Origin: Bacillota bacterium
GTDB taxonomy: Bacteria; Bacillota; Clostridia; Acetivibrionales; DTU013
Length of the DNA: 64,000 nt
Assembly (NCBI GenBank): GCA_023411575.1
Contig: JAEYOP010000040.1
Span: 248,001-312,000, forward strand
Direction of reading: 5' to 3'
In this document: in pieces, positions 24,482-32,852 of the stretch
How the letters are laid out: every line of letters begins with the position of its first letter
Position numbering within the stretch: the first letter of the stretch is position 1
Made by a program: the position numbers and the translations under genes
Notes under the pieces: model-generated
Database searches by the model: none
The model's input: only the letters and a program-made list of their open reading frames with translations
Told to the model about the DNA's origin: nothing

Positions 24482-26247
24482 TAAATAGCCAGCCCGCGGA
24501 TAATATGATGGGTAAAAAGAACCCTGTATTGATGAAATCAAAGCATCGTGTCCAAAAACACGGTGAAGTTTTCACGCCTCAGTGGGTGGTTGACAAGATG
24601 GTCGCGATACCGGGAATCAAGGAAAAGACCGTGGATGTCTTTGCGACGTTTCTTGAACCGAGCGCTGGAGAAGGTGCATTCCTGCTTGCCATCGAAGATA
24701 TAAAACTGCGATTTGTTACTGATAATCACAGTATAGATGCATGGAATACATATGCGCTTTGGGTGTTGTCAAGCATCTACGGCATCGAGTTCCTGGAAGA
24801 TAATCTGGCGGCGGCCAGACAAAATATGCTTGAGCTATTCTTGGATTACTACAATGCCGTACAAGGCACGCCTCTATCCAAACGTTCAGATTTATATAAA
24901 TCCGCACGGACGATCATCTGGACGAATGTTGTGCAGGGGGATACCCTTACTCATAAGAATAATTCCGGTGAGGAGATTGTCTTTAGTCGGTGGAATTCTG
25001 TCGAAGGGTCTCCGAGGCAGGTAAGACGCACCACCTTTTCATACTCGTCGCTATTCGGGGATGATGACATCTCAAAAAGTGGTGTGCAATTAAGTCTGTT
25101 TGATCAACTAAGCACTCATGAAGAGGTAGCGGACAGCCAACAAAAATGTTTTGCTCTCATCGATATCGAGTTGGTATGGAAAGAAGAAAAAGATATGTCT
25201 GAAAAGAAATCCGGAAAATTCAAATTTGACGTTGTGATAGGCAACCCTCCTTATCAAGAGGAATCTACTGGCGAAGGGACACAAGCTCCGCCAATTTATC
25301 ACAAGTTTATGGATGAAGCCTATAAGATAGCAAACAGGGTTAGTTTTATCACGCCTGCCCGCTTTCTCTACAATGCAGGTGCGACGCCAAAAGCGTGGAA
25401 TCAAAAGATGCTGGAAGATGAGCATTTAAAAGTTGAATACTTCGAAAAGGATAGCTCAAAGGTGTTTTCGAATACTGAAATCAAAGGCGGTGTTGCCGTA
25501 ACCTATCGCGACTCCAAAGTGGACTTCGGAGCGATTGGGATATTTACAGCGTATCCGGAATTGAATAGTATTCTGGACAAAGTAAAGAAAAAGAATGAGA
25601 GCAGTTTCAGCAGTATTGTATACGGTCAAGAAATATATAAATACACAGAAAAGCTTCATGAAAACCATCCCGAAGCGGAAAGCCTTCTTAGTGACAATCA
25701 CAAGTATGATATAAAAACCAGCGCGTTTGACCGATTGGATTTTATCTTTCTCGATGTAAAGCCAACTGATGAGCATACATATATTCAATTCATAGGATAC
25801 CAAAACAATAGGCGTGTCTACAAATGGGTTCGCCGCGACTATATTTTGGAACACGAAAGCTTGCGAAAGTACAAAGTGATTATTCCATCGGTAAGTGGAA
25901 GTGGTGCTTTTGGGGAAACCCTGAGTTCCCCTCTTATTGGGAATCCTCAAATTGCTACTACACAAACGTTTTTAACTATTGGCTCGTTCGATAATAAGAG
26001 CGATGCTGAAGCGGTGCTGAAATATATTTGCTCAAAGTTCGCTCGAGCATTGCTGGGTGTATTAAAGGTTACGCAACACATCACGTCTCCAAAATGGAAG
26101 TATGTGCCTCTTCAAGACTTCACAGCTACATCCGACATCGACTGGTCGCAGCCAATCAGAGGAATCGACCAACAAATATACAAAAAATATGGGCTCGATA
26201 AGACCGAGATAGAATTCATCGAATCTCATGTAAAGGAGATGGAATAA
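24478..26247 (+). CDS. N6-adenine DNA methyltransferase (Eco57I-like)
   Basis: The 589-residue enzyme has the methylase opening VFTPQWVVDKM (residues 31-41), the AdoMet motif I LEPSAGEGAF (59-68) and the catalytic motif IV NPPY (256-259). These mark it as an adenine-N6 methylase of the gamma class. The C-terminal half, with YFEKDSSKVF, would hold target recognition. GGAGG (24464-24468) lies nine bases before the ATG. It ends in TAATG, overlapping the helicase gene by one base. It would protect self DNA while the GIY-YIG/helicase protein cuts unmodified DNA. Confidence 0.9.
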   Translation: MINSQPADNMMGKKNPVLMKSKHRVQKHGEVFTPQWVVDKMVAIPGIKEKTVDVFATFLEPSAGEGAFLLAIEDIKLRFVTDNHSIDAWNTYALWVLSSIYGIEFLEDNLAAARQNMLELFLDYYNAVQGTPLSKRSDLYKSARTIIWTNVVQGDTLTHKNNSGEEIVFSRWNSVEGSPRQVRRTTFSYSSLFGDDDISKSGVQLSLFDQLSTHEEVADSQQKCFALIDIELVWKEEKDMSEKKSGKFKFDVVIGNPPYQEESTGEGTQAPPIYHKFMDEAYKIANRVSFITPARFLYNAGATPKAWNQKMLEDEHLKVEYFEKDSSKVFSNTEIKGGVAVTYRDSKVDFGAIGIFTAYPELNSILDKVKKKNESSFSSIVYGQEIYKYTEKLHENHPEAESLLSDNHKYDIKTSAFDRLDFIFLDVKPTDEHTYIQFIGYQNNRRVYKWVRRDYILEHESLRKYKVIIPSVSGSGAFGETLSSPLIGNPQIATTQTFLTIGSFDNKSDAEAVLKYICSKFARALLGVLKVTQHITSPKWKYVPLQDFTATSDIDWSQPIRGIDQQIYKKYGLDKTEIEFIESHVKEME

Positions 26248-29200
26248 TGGCGAGCACAACAATTAAAACAATAGATCAGGCGAGCCCGACCATCTACGCA
26301 TACATCACTCCGAATGATGTATCCAAAAAGGGCTGGGTTAAGATTGGCTATACGGCTCGTGACGCTGAAACGCGCATCAAGGAGCAGACGCATACCTCGA
26401 ATACAAAGTACGAGTTGCTATGGTCGCACGACGCCAGGTATGACGGAGGCGAGTATTTCAACGACGATGATTTTCACTGGTATTTAGTACAATCCGGCAT
26501 CGAACGGGGGAAGTTCGAGGACACCGGAAAGCCTTCTGAATGGTTTTACTTTGGCGAGGGCAATGAGAAACAAACAGATGAGCTTTTCAGGAAATTTATC
26601 TTCAGAGATTACAGCCAGATTCAAGCTCCTGCCGGAGGAACACAGTACCAGCTTCGAGAGGAGCAAACCGATGCCGTTAAGCGTACACTTACGTATTTGA
26701 AATCCGGGAAGGAACCGACGGACTTCCTTTGGAATGCAAAGCCGCGTTTCGGGAAGACTCTCGCGACTTATGATTTCATCCGTAAGGGCGGTTTCAAACA
26801 TGTCCTGATAGTCACCAATCGTCCGGCAATAGCAAATTCCTGGTACAATGACTTTGTGAAATTCATAAAGTGGCAAGAACCCGATATGTTTTTTGTGTCT
26901 GACAGCGATTCTCTAAAAAACATGAGGGTTTTATCCCGTCAAGCGTACTGCGATATTATCGTAAAATCCAATGATAATCAGAATCTAAAGCAAATAGCTT
27001 TTGTCAGTTTACAGGACTTGAAAGGATCAATCTCTTTTGGCGGATTACACGAAAAGTTGCGGTGGATAGCAGATTTAAAATGGGACCTTCTCGTCGTTGA
27101 TGAGGCGCATGAAGGGATTGATACATCGAAGACCGATTGGGCGTTTTCAAGAATAATACGGGATTTTACGCTGCATATGTCCGGAACTCCCTTTAAGGCC
27201 ATCGCCAATAGCAAGTTCAGTGCAGAGCAGATATTTAACTGGTCATATGCCGACGAGCAAGAAGCAAAGAAAAACTGGGACTATAATAAGGGCAGCAACC
27301 CATATGAGCCATTGCCACAGCTTAATATGTTCACTTTCCAGCTCTCCGCGATGATTGAAGAGAAGCTTCTCGAGGGGCAGACCATCGGGGAAACCACTTA
27401 TGATTTTGCCTTTGACCTCAATGAGTTTTTCTCTGTAGAAGAAGGTAAAACAACTTTTAAACACGAGAAGGATGTAAAGAAGTGGCTGGAGAGATTGACG
27501 AAAAATGAAAAGTATCCATTCTCGACTCCTGCTCTGCGCAAAGAACTGAAGCACACGTTCTGGCTTCTCGACAGAGTTGCTAGTGCAAAAGCATTAGCAA
27601 AACTACTTGCCGACGATGCGGCATTCATGCACCACAAAATAATAATCGCTGCCGGAGATGGCAAGGATTTAAACGAAGAGGCAGAAGACTTCGTTTCAAA
27701 TGAAAAGAGCTATGATAAAGTGCGAAAGGCCATCGCCGAAAACGAGTATACAATCACGATCAGCGTTGGGCAGCTTACCACCGGTGTGACCATACCCGAA
27801 TGGACTGCGGTGATGATGCTGAGCAATATCTCAAGCCCGGCTCTATATATGCAAGCCGCATTCCGCTCGCAGAACCCTTATCACTACGAGAAAAACGGTA
27901 AATACTATAAAAAAGAAAATGCATACATATTCGACTTCGCACCTGACCGAACGCTGGTGATGTTCGACGAATTTGCCAACAATCTGGTTGGCGAAGGCGG
28001 CGGCAATACCAAGGATCGCGCGGAAAATATAAAAAGGCTGCTCAACTTTTTCCCTGTCATCGGTGAAGATGAACACGGAACCATGGTCCCTCTGGACGCA
28101 ACGCAGGTACTCACAATCCCAAGAACCATCTTGGCAATAGAGGTTGTCAAGCGTGGCTTTATGAGCAATTTGCTGTTTGCCAATATTTCTGGCATATTCG
28201 CTTTACCAAAAGAGATCGTCGATGGTATCTTGAGCGAGCTCCCGGTCGAAAAGCAAGGAAAAAAGGATACATCTACACCCCCTATTGATTTGACGGGGAT
28301 AGAGGTCGACGAAGACGGCAATGTGGTAGTGCCGCCTGAGGCTGTGATAAACAAACAAAACGAGCTGTTTGGAGACAAAGTATATGATATCTCGCCGGTG
28401 ACAGATGCCATTGAAAAGTCCTTCGCAGAAATCTCATCAAACTATCATATTCCGCAAAATGTCACCGCAAAGATTGTTGATGTTGCTATGGACTTAGCAA
28501 AGCCAATTATTGTAGATACGATCAGGACCGGTTTTGAATTGACAAATGCACAGGCGGACAAGATCGAAAAACAGCTCAAGGAGACTATTACCGAAAAGGT
28601 TAAAAAAGTCGAGAACGATAATTACAAAAAACAATTCGAGGTTAAGCAAAAGGCTGCAGAGGAAATCGAGTTAGCAGAGAAATCGCTCGGAGAAGATGAG
28701 CTCGAGACAGCCATCAAGGAGATAGAGGCCAAGCAGCAAGCGGAATTCGATAGGCTGCAGGCCGAGTTTGCCAAGAGTCTTAATGAAACGATAAAAGAAA
28801 CGATAGAGGAGCAGAAGACTGTTCAAGTCGAGGAGCAAGCTCAGATCAAGGCAAAGAAAAACAAGGATTCCAAGGAAGAAGAAGTTCGTGGACATCTGCG
28901 CGGATTTGCAAGGACAATACCGAGTTTTCTGATGGCATATGGGGAGCGGGAGACGAAGCTTAGTAACTTTGACAACTATACTCCTGAAGAGGTGTTTCTT
29001 GAAGTGACCGGAATCACAGAGAAGCAATTCAAATTTTTACGAGACGGCGGGCTATATATCGACGAAAAGACGGGTGAGGAAAAACACTTCGGCGGCGGAT
29101 TGTTCAATGAAATTGTATTCGATGAGGCGATACAGGGATTTCTAAATATACGCGAAAGGCTCGCGGATTATTTTGATGAATCCCATGAGGAGGACGTCTT

Positions 29201-29624
29201 TAATTATATCCCGCCGCAGGAGACTAACCAGATCTTTACGCCGAAACAGGTCGTAAAGATGATGGTACAGAAACTCGAAGATGAAGACCCTCATGTATTT
29301 GAAGACCCGGACAAAACCTTCATCGATCTTTTCATGAAGTCCGGCCTTTATATCACGGAATTGGTAAAGCGCCTGTTCAATAACTCCGTGATGAAAGAGA
29401 AGATGCCGGATAATGATGAGCGGATGAAGCACATCCTTGAGAAGCAACTGTATGGGCTTGCACCCAGCGATATCATCTATCATATCGCCACAAATTATAT
29501 TTTCAGTTTTGACACTGAGAACAGAATTAGCCGTAAACATTTCAAGCACGTCGATACCAGACCTGCGGTCAAGGAAGGGAAACTCGATGAACTCTTGGCC
29601 GCGACATTCGATGACTTGAAATAG
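26247..29624 (+). CDS. GIY-YIG-type nuclease / SF2 helicase / degenerate methylase fusion
   Basis: This 1125-residue protein starts with a GIY-YIG-like domain of the MUG113/T5orf172 type (PTIYAYITP, KGWVKIGYTARDAETRIK, residues 14-45). A superfamily 2 helicase follows, with Walker A AKPRFGKT (164-171), DEAH box (285-288), SGTP (312-315) and a motif VI-like QAAFRSQNP. A charged coiled coil spans roughly 790-890. The last 140 residues resemble a decayed N6-methylase head: NQIFTPKQVVKMM, then FIDLFMKSG in place of motif I, and LYGLAPSDIIYHIATNYIF. The catalytic NPPY is missing. I read it as the restriction and translocation subunit, with a DNA- or AdoMet-binding relic at its end. Confidence 0.85.
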   Translation: MASTTIKTIDQASPTIYAYITPNDVSKKGWVKIGYTARDAETRIKEQTHTSNTKYELLWSHDARYDGGEYFNDDDFHWYLVQSGIERGKFEDTGKPSEWFYFGEGNEKQTDELFRKFIFRDYSQIQAPAGGTQYQLREEQTDAVKRTLTYLKSGKEPTDFLWNAKPRFGKTLATYDFIRKGGFKHVLIVTNRPAIANSWYNDFVKFIKWQEPDMFFVSDSDSLKNMRVLSRQAYCDIIVKSNDNQNLKQIAFVSLQDLKGSISFGGLHEKLRWIADLKWDLLVVDEAHEGIDTSKTDWAFSRIIRDFTLHMSGTPFKAIANSKFSAEQIFNWSYADEQEAKKNWDYNKGSNPYEPLPQLNMFTFQLSAMIEEKLLEGQTIGETTYDFAFDLNEFFSVEEGKTTFKHEKDVKKWLERLTKNEKYPFSTPALRKELKHTFWLLDRVASAKALAKLLADDAAFMHHKIIIAAGDGKDLNEEAEDFVSNEKSYDKVRKAIAENEYTITISVGQLTTGVTIPEWTAVMMLSNISSPALYMQAAFRSQNPYHYEKNGKYYKKENAYIFDFAPDRTLVMFDEFANNLVGEGGGNTKDRAENIKRLLNFFPVIGEDEHGTMVPLDATQVLTIPRTILAIEVVKRGFMSNLLFANISGIFALPKEIVDGILSELPVEKQGKKDTSTPPIDLTGIEVDEDGNVVVPPEAVINKQNELFGDKVYDISPVTDAIEKSFAEISSNYHIPQNVTAKIVDVAMDLAKPIIVDTIRTGFELTNAQADKIEKQLKETITEKVKKVENDNYKKQFEVKQKAAEEIELAEKSLGEDELETAIKEIEAKQQAEFDRLQAEFAKSLNETIKETIEEQKTVQVEEQAQIKAKKNKDSKEEEVRGHLRGFARTIPSFLMAYGERETKLSNFDNYTPEEVFLEVTGITEKQFKFLRDGGLYIDEKTGEEKHFGGGLFNEIVFDEAIQGFLNIRERLADYFDESHEEDVFNYIPPQETNQIFTPKQVVKMMVQKLEDEDPHVFEDPDKTFIDLFMKSGLYITELVKRLFNNSVMKEKMPDNDERMKHILEKQLYGLAPSDIIYHIATNYIFSFDTENRISRKHFKHVDTRPAVKEGKLDELLAATFDDLK

Positions 29625-29683
29625 CCATGAAAGACGGTGTGAAACTATCTCTGTAAATTGATTTTCTATGATAATTTTGATCG

Positions 29684-29715
29684 GGGCTGTAGGCCAGGAT
29701 CTGGCTTACAAGCCC
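29684..29715. repeat. Hairpin behind the restriction operon
   Basis: GGGCTGTAGGCCAG and CTGGCTTACAAGCCC pair around a three-base loop with one bulge and one G-T pair. It stands about 60 bases after the helicase stop. No T-run follows on the plus strand, so its role as terminator is uncertain. It also lies inside the decayed toxin on the other strand. Confidence 0.45.
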
Positions 29716-29797
29716 TTGTCTGCACCATAGGGAAAAGTAAGCGGCAATAGCTCTTAAAGGATTCAATGACGATAACGATGTATGTCTTATCCACCAT
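29700..29797 (-). pseudogene. Remnant of a RelE/ParE-type toxin
   Basis: An ATG at 29797, three bases after the restored antitoxin stop, opens MVDKTYIVIVIE. A shift of frame then gives NPLRAIAAYFS, which resembles the first helices of RelE/ParE-family toxins (…LRAIAAYIS…). No frame continues into a full toxin of about 90-100 residues. Its position directly behind a RelB-like antitoxin supports the reading. It is surely not functional. Confidence 0.5.
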
Positions 29798-29800
29798 AAA

Positions 29801-30099
29801 TTATAGTCCTTGTCTTAACTCTGAAAATACTTCAGAAGCAGGACGGGAACGGTCTGCCTTTGCTTCGTCCAACCCTTTTTGCATGACTGCGTCAAATGCC
29901 GCGCGTCCATTTCATCAAGCGCCATCGGAACGGCTGGAATTGACAGGGAGATCGGAATGCTCTTAGTCATAACGATTTGCTTGTAGAACATATTGATTAC
30001 AACAGAAGCCGGAATCCCCAGCTTTGCCATGATAGATTCTGCCTTTTCTTTTATATCAGGTTCAACGCGAGCGAGAACATTTGCTGTTTTATTGGCCAC
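29801..30099 (-). pseudogene. RelB/DinJ-family antitoxin with a frameshift
   Basis: From GTG 30099 (after AAAGGTGGA) the frame gives ANKTANVLARVEPDIKEKAE and GIPASVVINMFYKQIVMTKS, the ribbon-helix-helix region of RelB/DinJ antitoxins. After DEMDAR the frame runs into unrelated sequence. One base away it continues as AFDAVMQKGLDEAKADRSRP then ASEVFSELRQGL and stops at 29801, exactly the usual C-terminal toxin-binding tail. A single-base loss or gain near 29902 therefore broke it. The DNA-binding half may still be made, as a protein ending at 29815. Confidence 0.75.
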
Positions 30100-30195
30100 A
30101 ATAATTCCACCTTTCATTGTTCTTTTTTATATTGTCATAGTTGCAGTATTATGTTCCGGCGATAAGAATGCTCTCACACTTATAAGAGAAATTTC

Positions 30196-30249
30196 AAAAG
30201 CAAGAGAGAGGTGCCATCCCTTTCGGGACAACACCTCTCTCTTGCTTTT
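30196..30249. terminator. Perfect 18-bp stem-loop terminator
   Basis: AAAAGCAAGAGAGAGGTG (30196-30213) is exactly complementary to CACCTCTCTCTTGCTTTT (30232-30249), and the loop contains a second small stem TCCC/GGGA. T-runs close both ends, so it can terminate transcripts from either side. It lies 52 bases behind the coiled-coil gene (minus) and forms the border of the defence island. Confidence 0.85.
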
Positions 30250-30300
30250 CCGTATCGATTTGGACTATGGTTCAACAAGTTTCCCTATTAGATCGGAACT

Positions 30301-31248
30301 TTATCCCTCCCCTTCCTCCACCAGAAGGTCTTTTTTCTTCCGTTCGAGCGCCTCCAGCTTCTTCCGGGTTTCCTCCATGTCGTTACCCAATTTGTAGATT
30401 ACGCTGCTGATTTTGTCCCGCAGGGACGAAACGCTGTCGTAATCGTCGCTGATTCTTGCCCGGACGCTCATATCGGTAAAGATGTTGTCGAACCAGAAGT
30501 CGATCGTCCTGGTGGCGGAATCAATTCCGTCGATGCCGGCGATCCCGGACAGGTTCAGGTCCCGCAGCTCCTTCTGCAAGTCCTCCAGCTGGGAATTCAG
30601 CCGGTTGCAGTCTTCCTGCGCGTTATCGATGTGTTCGTATTTGGCAATATGGCTGATGATCCCGCCCCTGGTCCAGGCGTCATACGTTGCCCAGTTTTCC
30701 GCGCTCCTCAGGTGCTCCAGGGCATCCCCTGCAGTGCCGTAAGCCCTTCTGGCCGCAGTTCCGGCCTCCTCCGCTTCGGCCAGGAACCGGACCAGCACCT
30801 CCTGTTCCGCTTCCAGTTCGGCGTATTTTCTGGAAACCTCGCTGTTCGCGTTGGATTTCACCACGGCTTCCCGCCTTGCCAGCTCGTTTTCAAAAGCAGC
30901 CTGCTGCTCCAGCAGGGCGGCGATTCGCGCTTCCGTCTCCGCTTTCGCTGTTTCCAGCTCCTTGAGCTTCATTGCGGCTTTGTCGTATTCCAGCTTCGCC
31001 GCAAGCAGTTCTTCGGATTCCTTATCCAGTTTATCCTCATACCGGCCGAAATTCTTCAGGATCAACGTCCGCAGGGAATCCCTCTGAAGCTTCTCCACGT
31101 CCAGCGATTCCGCCTTGTACCGGTCCAGCAGCAAATCCACCTGTTCTTTCGCGCTTTTGATTTTATCCCGCAGGATATTCGCCTTGTCCTGCAATACGGG
31201 TAAAGAAGCCAATTGCTTTCGAATTTCAAGCAAGTCCATCGAATCCAT
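30301..31248 (-). CDS. Coiled-coil protein of unknown function
   Basis: The 315-residue soluble protein is almost wholly predicted helix. Long heptad-rich stretches cover about residues 5-60, 75-185 and 215-240, with a final Lys/Glu coil at 285-312. A less helical part around 190-210 (NWATYDAWTRGGIISHIAKYEHIDNA) and 243-275 breaks the coil. There is no signal peptide or membrane helix. AAGGAGG precedes the ATG. It is followed by a very strong terminator, so it is probably transcribed alone. I do not recognise its role. Confidence 0.8.
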   Translation of the reverse strand: MDSMDLLEIRKQLASLPVLQDKANILRDKIKSAKEQVDLLLDRYKAESLDVEKLQRDSLRTLILKNFGRYEDKLDKESEELLAAKLEYDKAAMKLKELETAKAETEARIAALLEQQAAFENELARREAVVKSNANSEVSRKYAELEAEQEVLVRFLAEAEEAGTAARRAYGTAGDALEHLRSAENWATYDAWTRGGIISHIAKYEHIDNAQEDCNRLNSQLEDLQKELRDLNLSGIAGIDGIDSATRTIDFWFDNIFTDMSVRARISDDYDSVSSLRDKISSVIYKLGNDMEETRKKLEALERKKKDLLVEEGEG

Positions 31249-31274
31249 ATGCCCTTCCTCCTTTAGAATTCCAT

Positions 31275-31369
31275 TTGCAACTACCTCATTTTACGCGGCT
31301 TCCTTCCCGCATGTCTTCTTTCAGGGCGAATTTATTCCGTTCTTCAAGTTCGCGAAATAAGCGTCTATC
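31275..31369. repeat. 95-bp direct repeat, left copy
   Basis: These 95 bases match 32758-32852 with one mismatch (A at 31280 against G at 32763). The right copy spans the last 49 bases of the amidase gene and its trailer; this left copy is detached from any amidase gene. The two copies bracket the AAA ATPase gene. Confidence 0.92.
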
Positions 31370-31386
31370 AATCCACTTTTGCGTTT

Positions 31387-31420
31387 AAATTCCATTTTGC
31401 TACAAAAAATTGCAGCAAAA
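31387..31420. repeat. Palindromic element repeated upstream of the amidase gene
   Basis: 31387-31417 matches 34630-34660 at 29 of 31 positions. The latter lies just upstream of the amidase start. Here the element is an almost perfect inverted repeat, with arms TTTTGCTACAA and TTGCAGCAAAA around AAAA. With the neighbouring 95-bp copy it looks like the two ends of an amidase gene whose middle has been lost. Confidence 0.75.
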
Positions 31421-31457
31421 TTTTTACTCGTCTATAAAAACTCTATATATTATACTA

Positions 31458-31512
31458 GTTTTTATATTCCGGTATAAAAACTTTTGCGCGGTAGAACTTT
31501 TTATGTTATACT
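31458..31512 (+). promoter_or_regulatory. Promoter and inverted repeat before the ATPase gene
   Basis: GTTTTTATA (31458-31466) and TATAAAAAC (31473-31481) form a perfect 9-bp inverted repeat with a TTCCGG centre. It is followed by TTGCGC (31484-31489) and TATACT (31507-31512), 17 bases apart. The repeat may be an operator. GAGAGGTG then leads to the ATG at 31537. Confidence 0.5.
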
Positions 31513-31536
31513 GGTGTTCAAAGAGAGGTGCTTGTT

Positions 31537-32739
31537 ATGGTTCAGAGAAAGCAGTACATGGAAAAGCTGAAAAAAGCGAAAGACATGAAGATCATCAAGG
31601 TGGTCACAGGCGTCCGCCGCTGCGGAAAGTCCACCCTGCTTTTGATGTTCCGTGATTACCTTAGGGAATGCGGCGCAGAGGATAATCAGATTATCTCGGT
31701 GAACTTTGAGGATGTCGCAAACGAACCTTTACTTGACTACAGGAAGCTTCATGATTATGTCACAGAGCGGCTTGTGCCCGGCAAAATGACCTATGTTTTT
31801 TTGGATGAGATACAGAATGTGCCGCAGTTTCAAAAGACAGTTGACAGTCTGTTCATCAGGGACAATGTGGATGTTTATATCACAGGTTCAAATGCTCAGA
31901 TGCTTTCCGGCGAGCTGGCCACACTGCTTTCCGGCCGATATATCGAAATCGGTATATTGCCCCTGTCCTTTGCAGAGTATTATGAATTGGTGGGCGGCGA
32001 TCAGCGGAGCGCCTGGAACGGCTATTACAGAGACGGCGGCTTCCCTTATGCCGCCGCTATTAAGGACGAGGACATCCGAAGGGATTATCTGACGGGAATC
32101 TATAACACCGTTTTACTCAAGGATATTGTTGCGAGAAAACGGATCAACGATATTCCCCTGCTTGAAAGCGTCCTAAAATTTCTCTTTGACAATGTGGGTA
32201 ATATCGTATCCTCAAAAAAAATCGCCGACAGCCTGACCTCTTATGGGCGGAAAACCACCTCGGTAACCGTTGAAAACTATATCGAGGCGCTCACTGAGGC
32301 CTTTGTTTTATATAGGGCAGGCCGGTACGACATCAAGGGCAAGCAGCATCTGAAATCGCTTGAAAAATACTATCTTGTGGACGTGAGCCTGCGCCGGCTG
32401 CTGCTTGGGGACAAAAATGCCGATATCGGTCATATTCTCGAAAACATCGTGTATCTGGAGCTTCTGCGGCGCGGCTACACGGTTAGTATCGGCAAGGTTG
32501 AAGACAAAGAAATTGATTTCATCGCGGCGTCCGGCGGCGATAAGGTTTACTATCAGGTCGCGGCAAGTATTCTGGACCCAGTGACCTTTGAGCGTGAAAT
32601 CGCTCCGCTGAAAAAGGTGGCCGACCACTATCCCAAATTTATATTATCCTTGGATGAGCTTCCGATGGGAGAGGACGGCATCAGGCAGGTGAATATTGTG
32701 GATTTTCTGCTAAAACCAGACCCCCTTCTTAATCCATAG
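31537..32739 (+). CDS. AAA-family ATPase with DUF4143 C-terminal domain
   Basis: The 400-residue protein belongs to the archaeal/bacterial AAA ATPase family with a C-terminal DUF4143 nuclease-like region. Walker A is GVRRCGKST (about residues 25-33), Walker B YVFLDEIQN, sensor VYITGSNAQML and GRYIEIGILPLSFAEYY, with EIDFIAASGGDKVYYQVA near the C-terminus (the E-D…Q-V pattern of restriction-like folds). ATG 31537 is preferred to GTG 31528, which overlaps the ribosome site GAGAGGTG. Such genes are common in genomic islands and are poorly understood; roles in toxin-antitoxin or mobile systems have been proposed. A 95-bp direct repeat brackets it. Confidence 0.88.
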   Translation: MVQRKQYMEKLKKAKDMKIIKVVTGVRRCGKSTLLLMFRDYLRECGAEDNQIISVNFEDVANEPLLDYRKLHDYVTERLVPGKMTYVFLDEIQNVPQFQKTVDSLFIRDNVDVYITGSNAQMLSGELATLLSGRYIEIGILPLSFAEYYELVGGDQRSAWNGYYRDGGFPYAAAIKDEDIRRDYLTGIYNTVLLKDIVARKRINDIPLLESVLKFLFDNVGNIVSSKKIADSLTSYGRKTTSVTVENYIEALTEAFVLYRAGRYDIKGKQHLKSLEKYYLVDVSLRRLLLGDKNADIGHILENIVYLELLRRGYTVSIGKVEDKEIDFIAASGGDKVYYQVAASILDPVTFEREIAPLKKVADHYPKFILSLDELPMGEDGIRQVNIVDFLLKPDPLLNP

Positions 32740-32757
32740 TGAAAATAAGTATTACAC

Positions 32758-32852
32758 TTGCAGCTACCTCATTTTACGCGGCTTCCTTCCCGCATGTCTT
32801 CTTTCAGGGCGAATTTATTCCGTTCTTCAAGTTCGCGAAATAAGCGTCTATC
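32758..32852. repeat. 95-bp direct repeat, right copy
   Basis: Matches 31275-31369 with one mismatch. It contains the last 49 bases of the amidase coding region and 46 bases beyond the stop, so this is the ancestral position and the left copy is derived. Confidence 0.92.
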
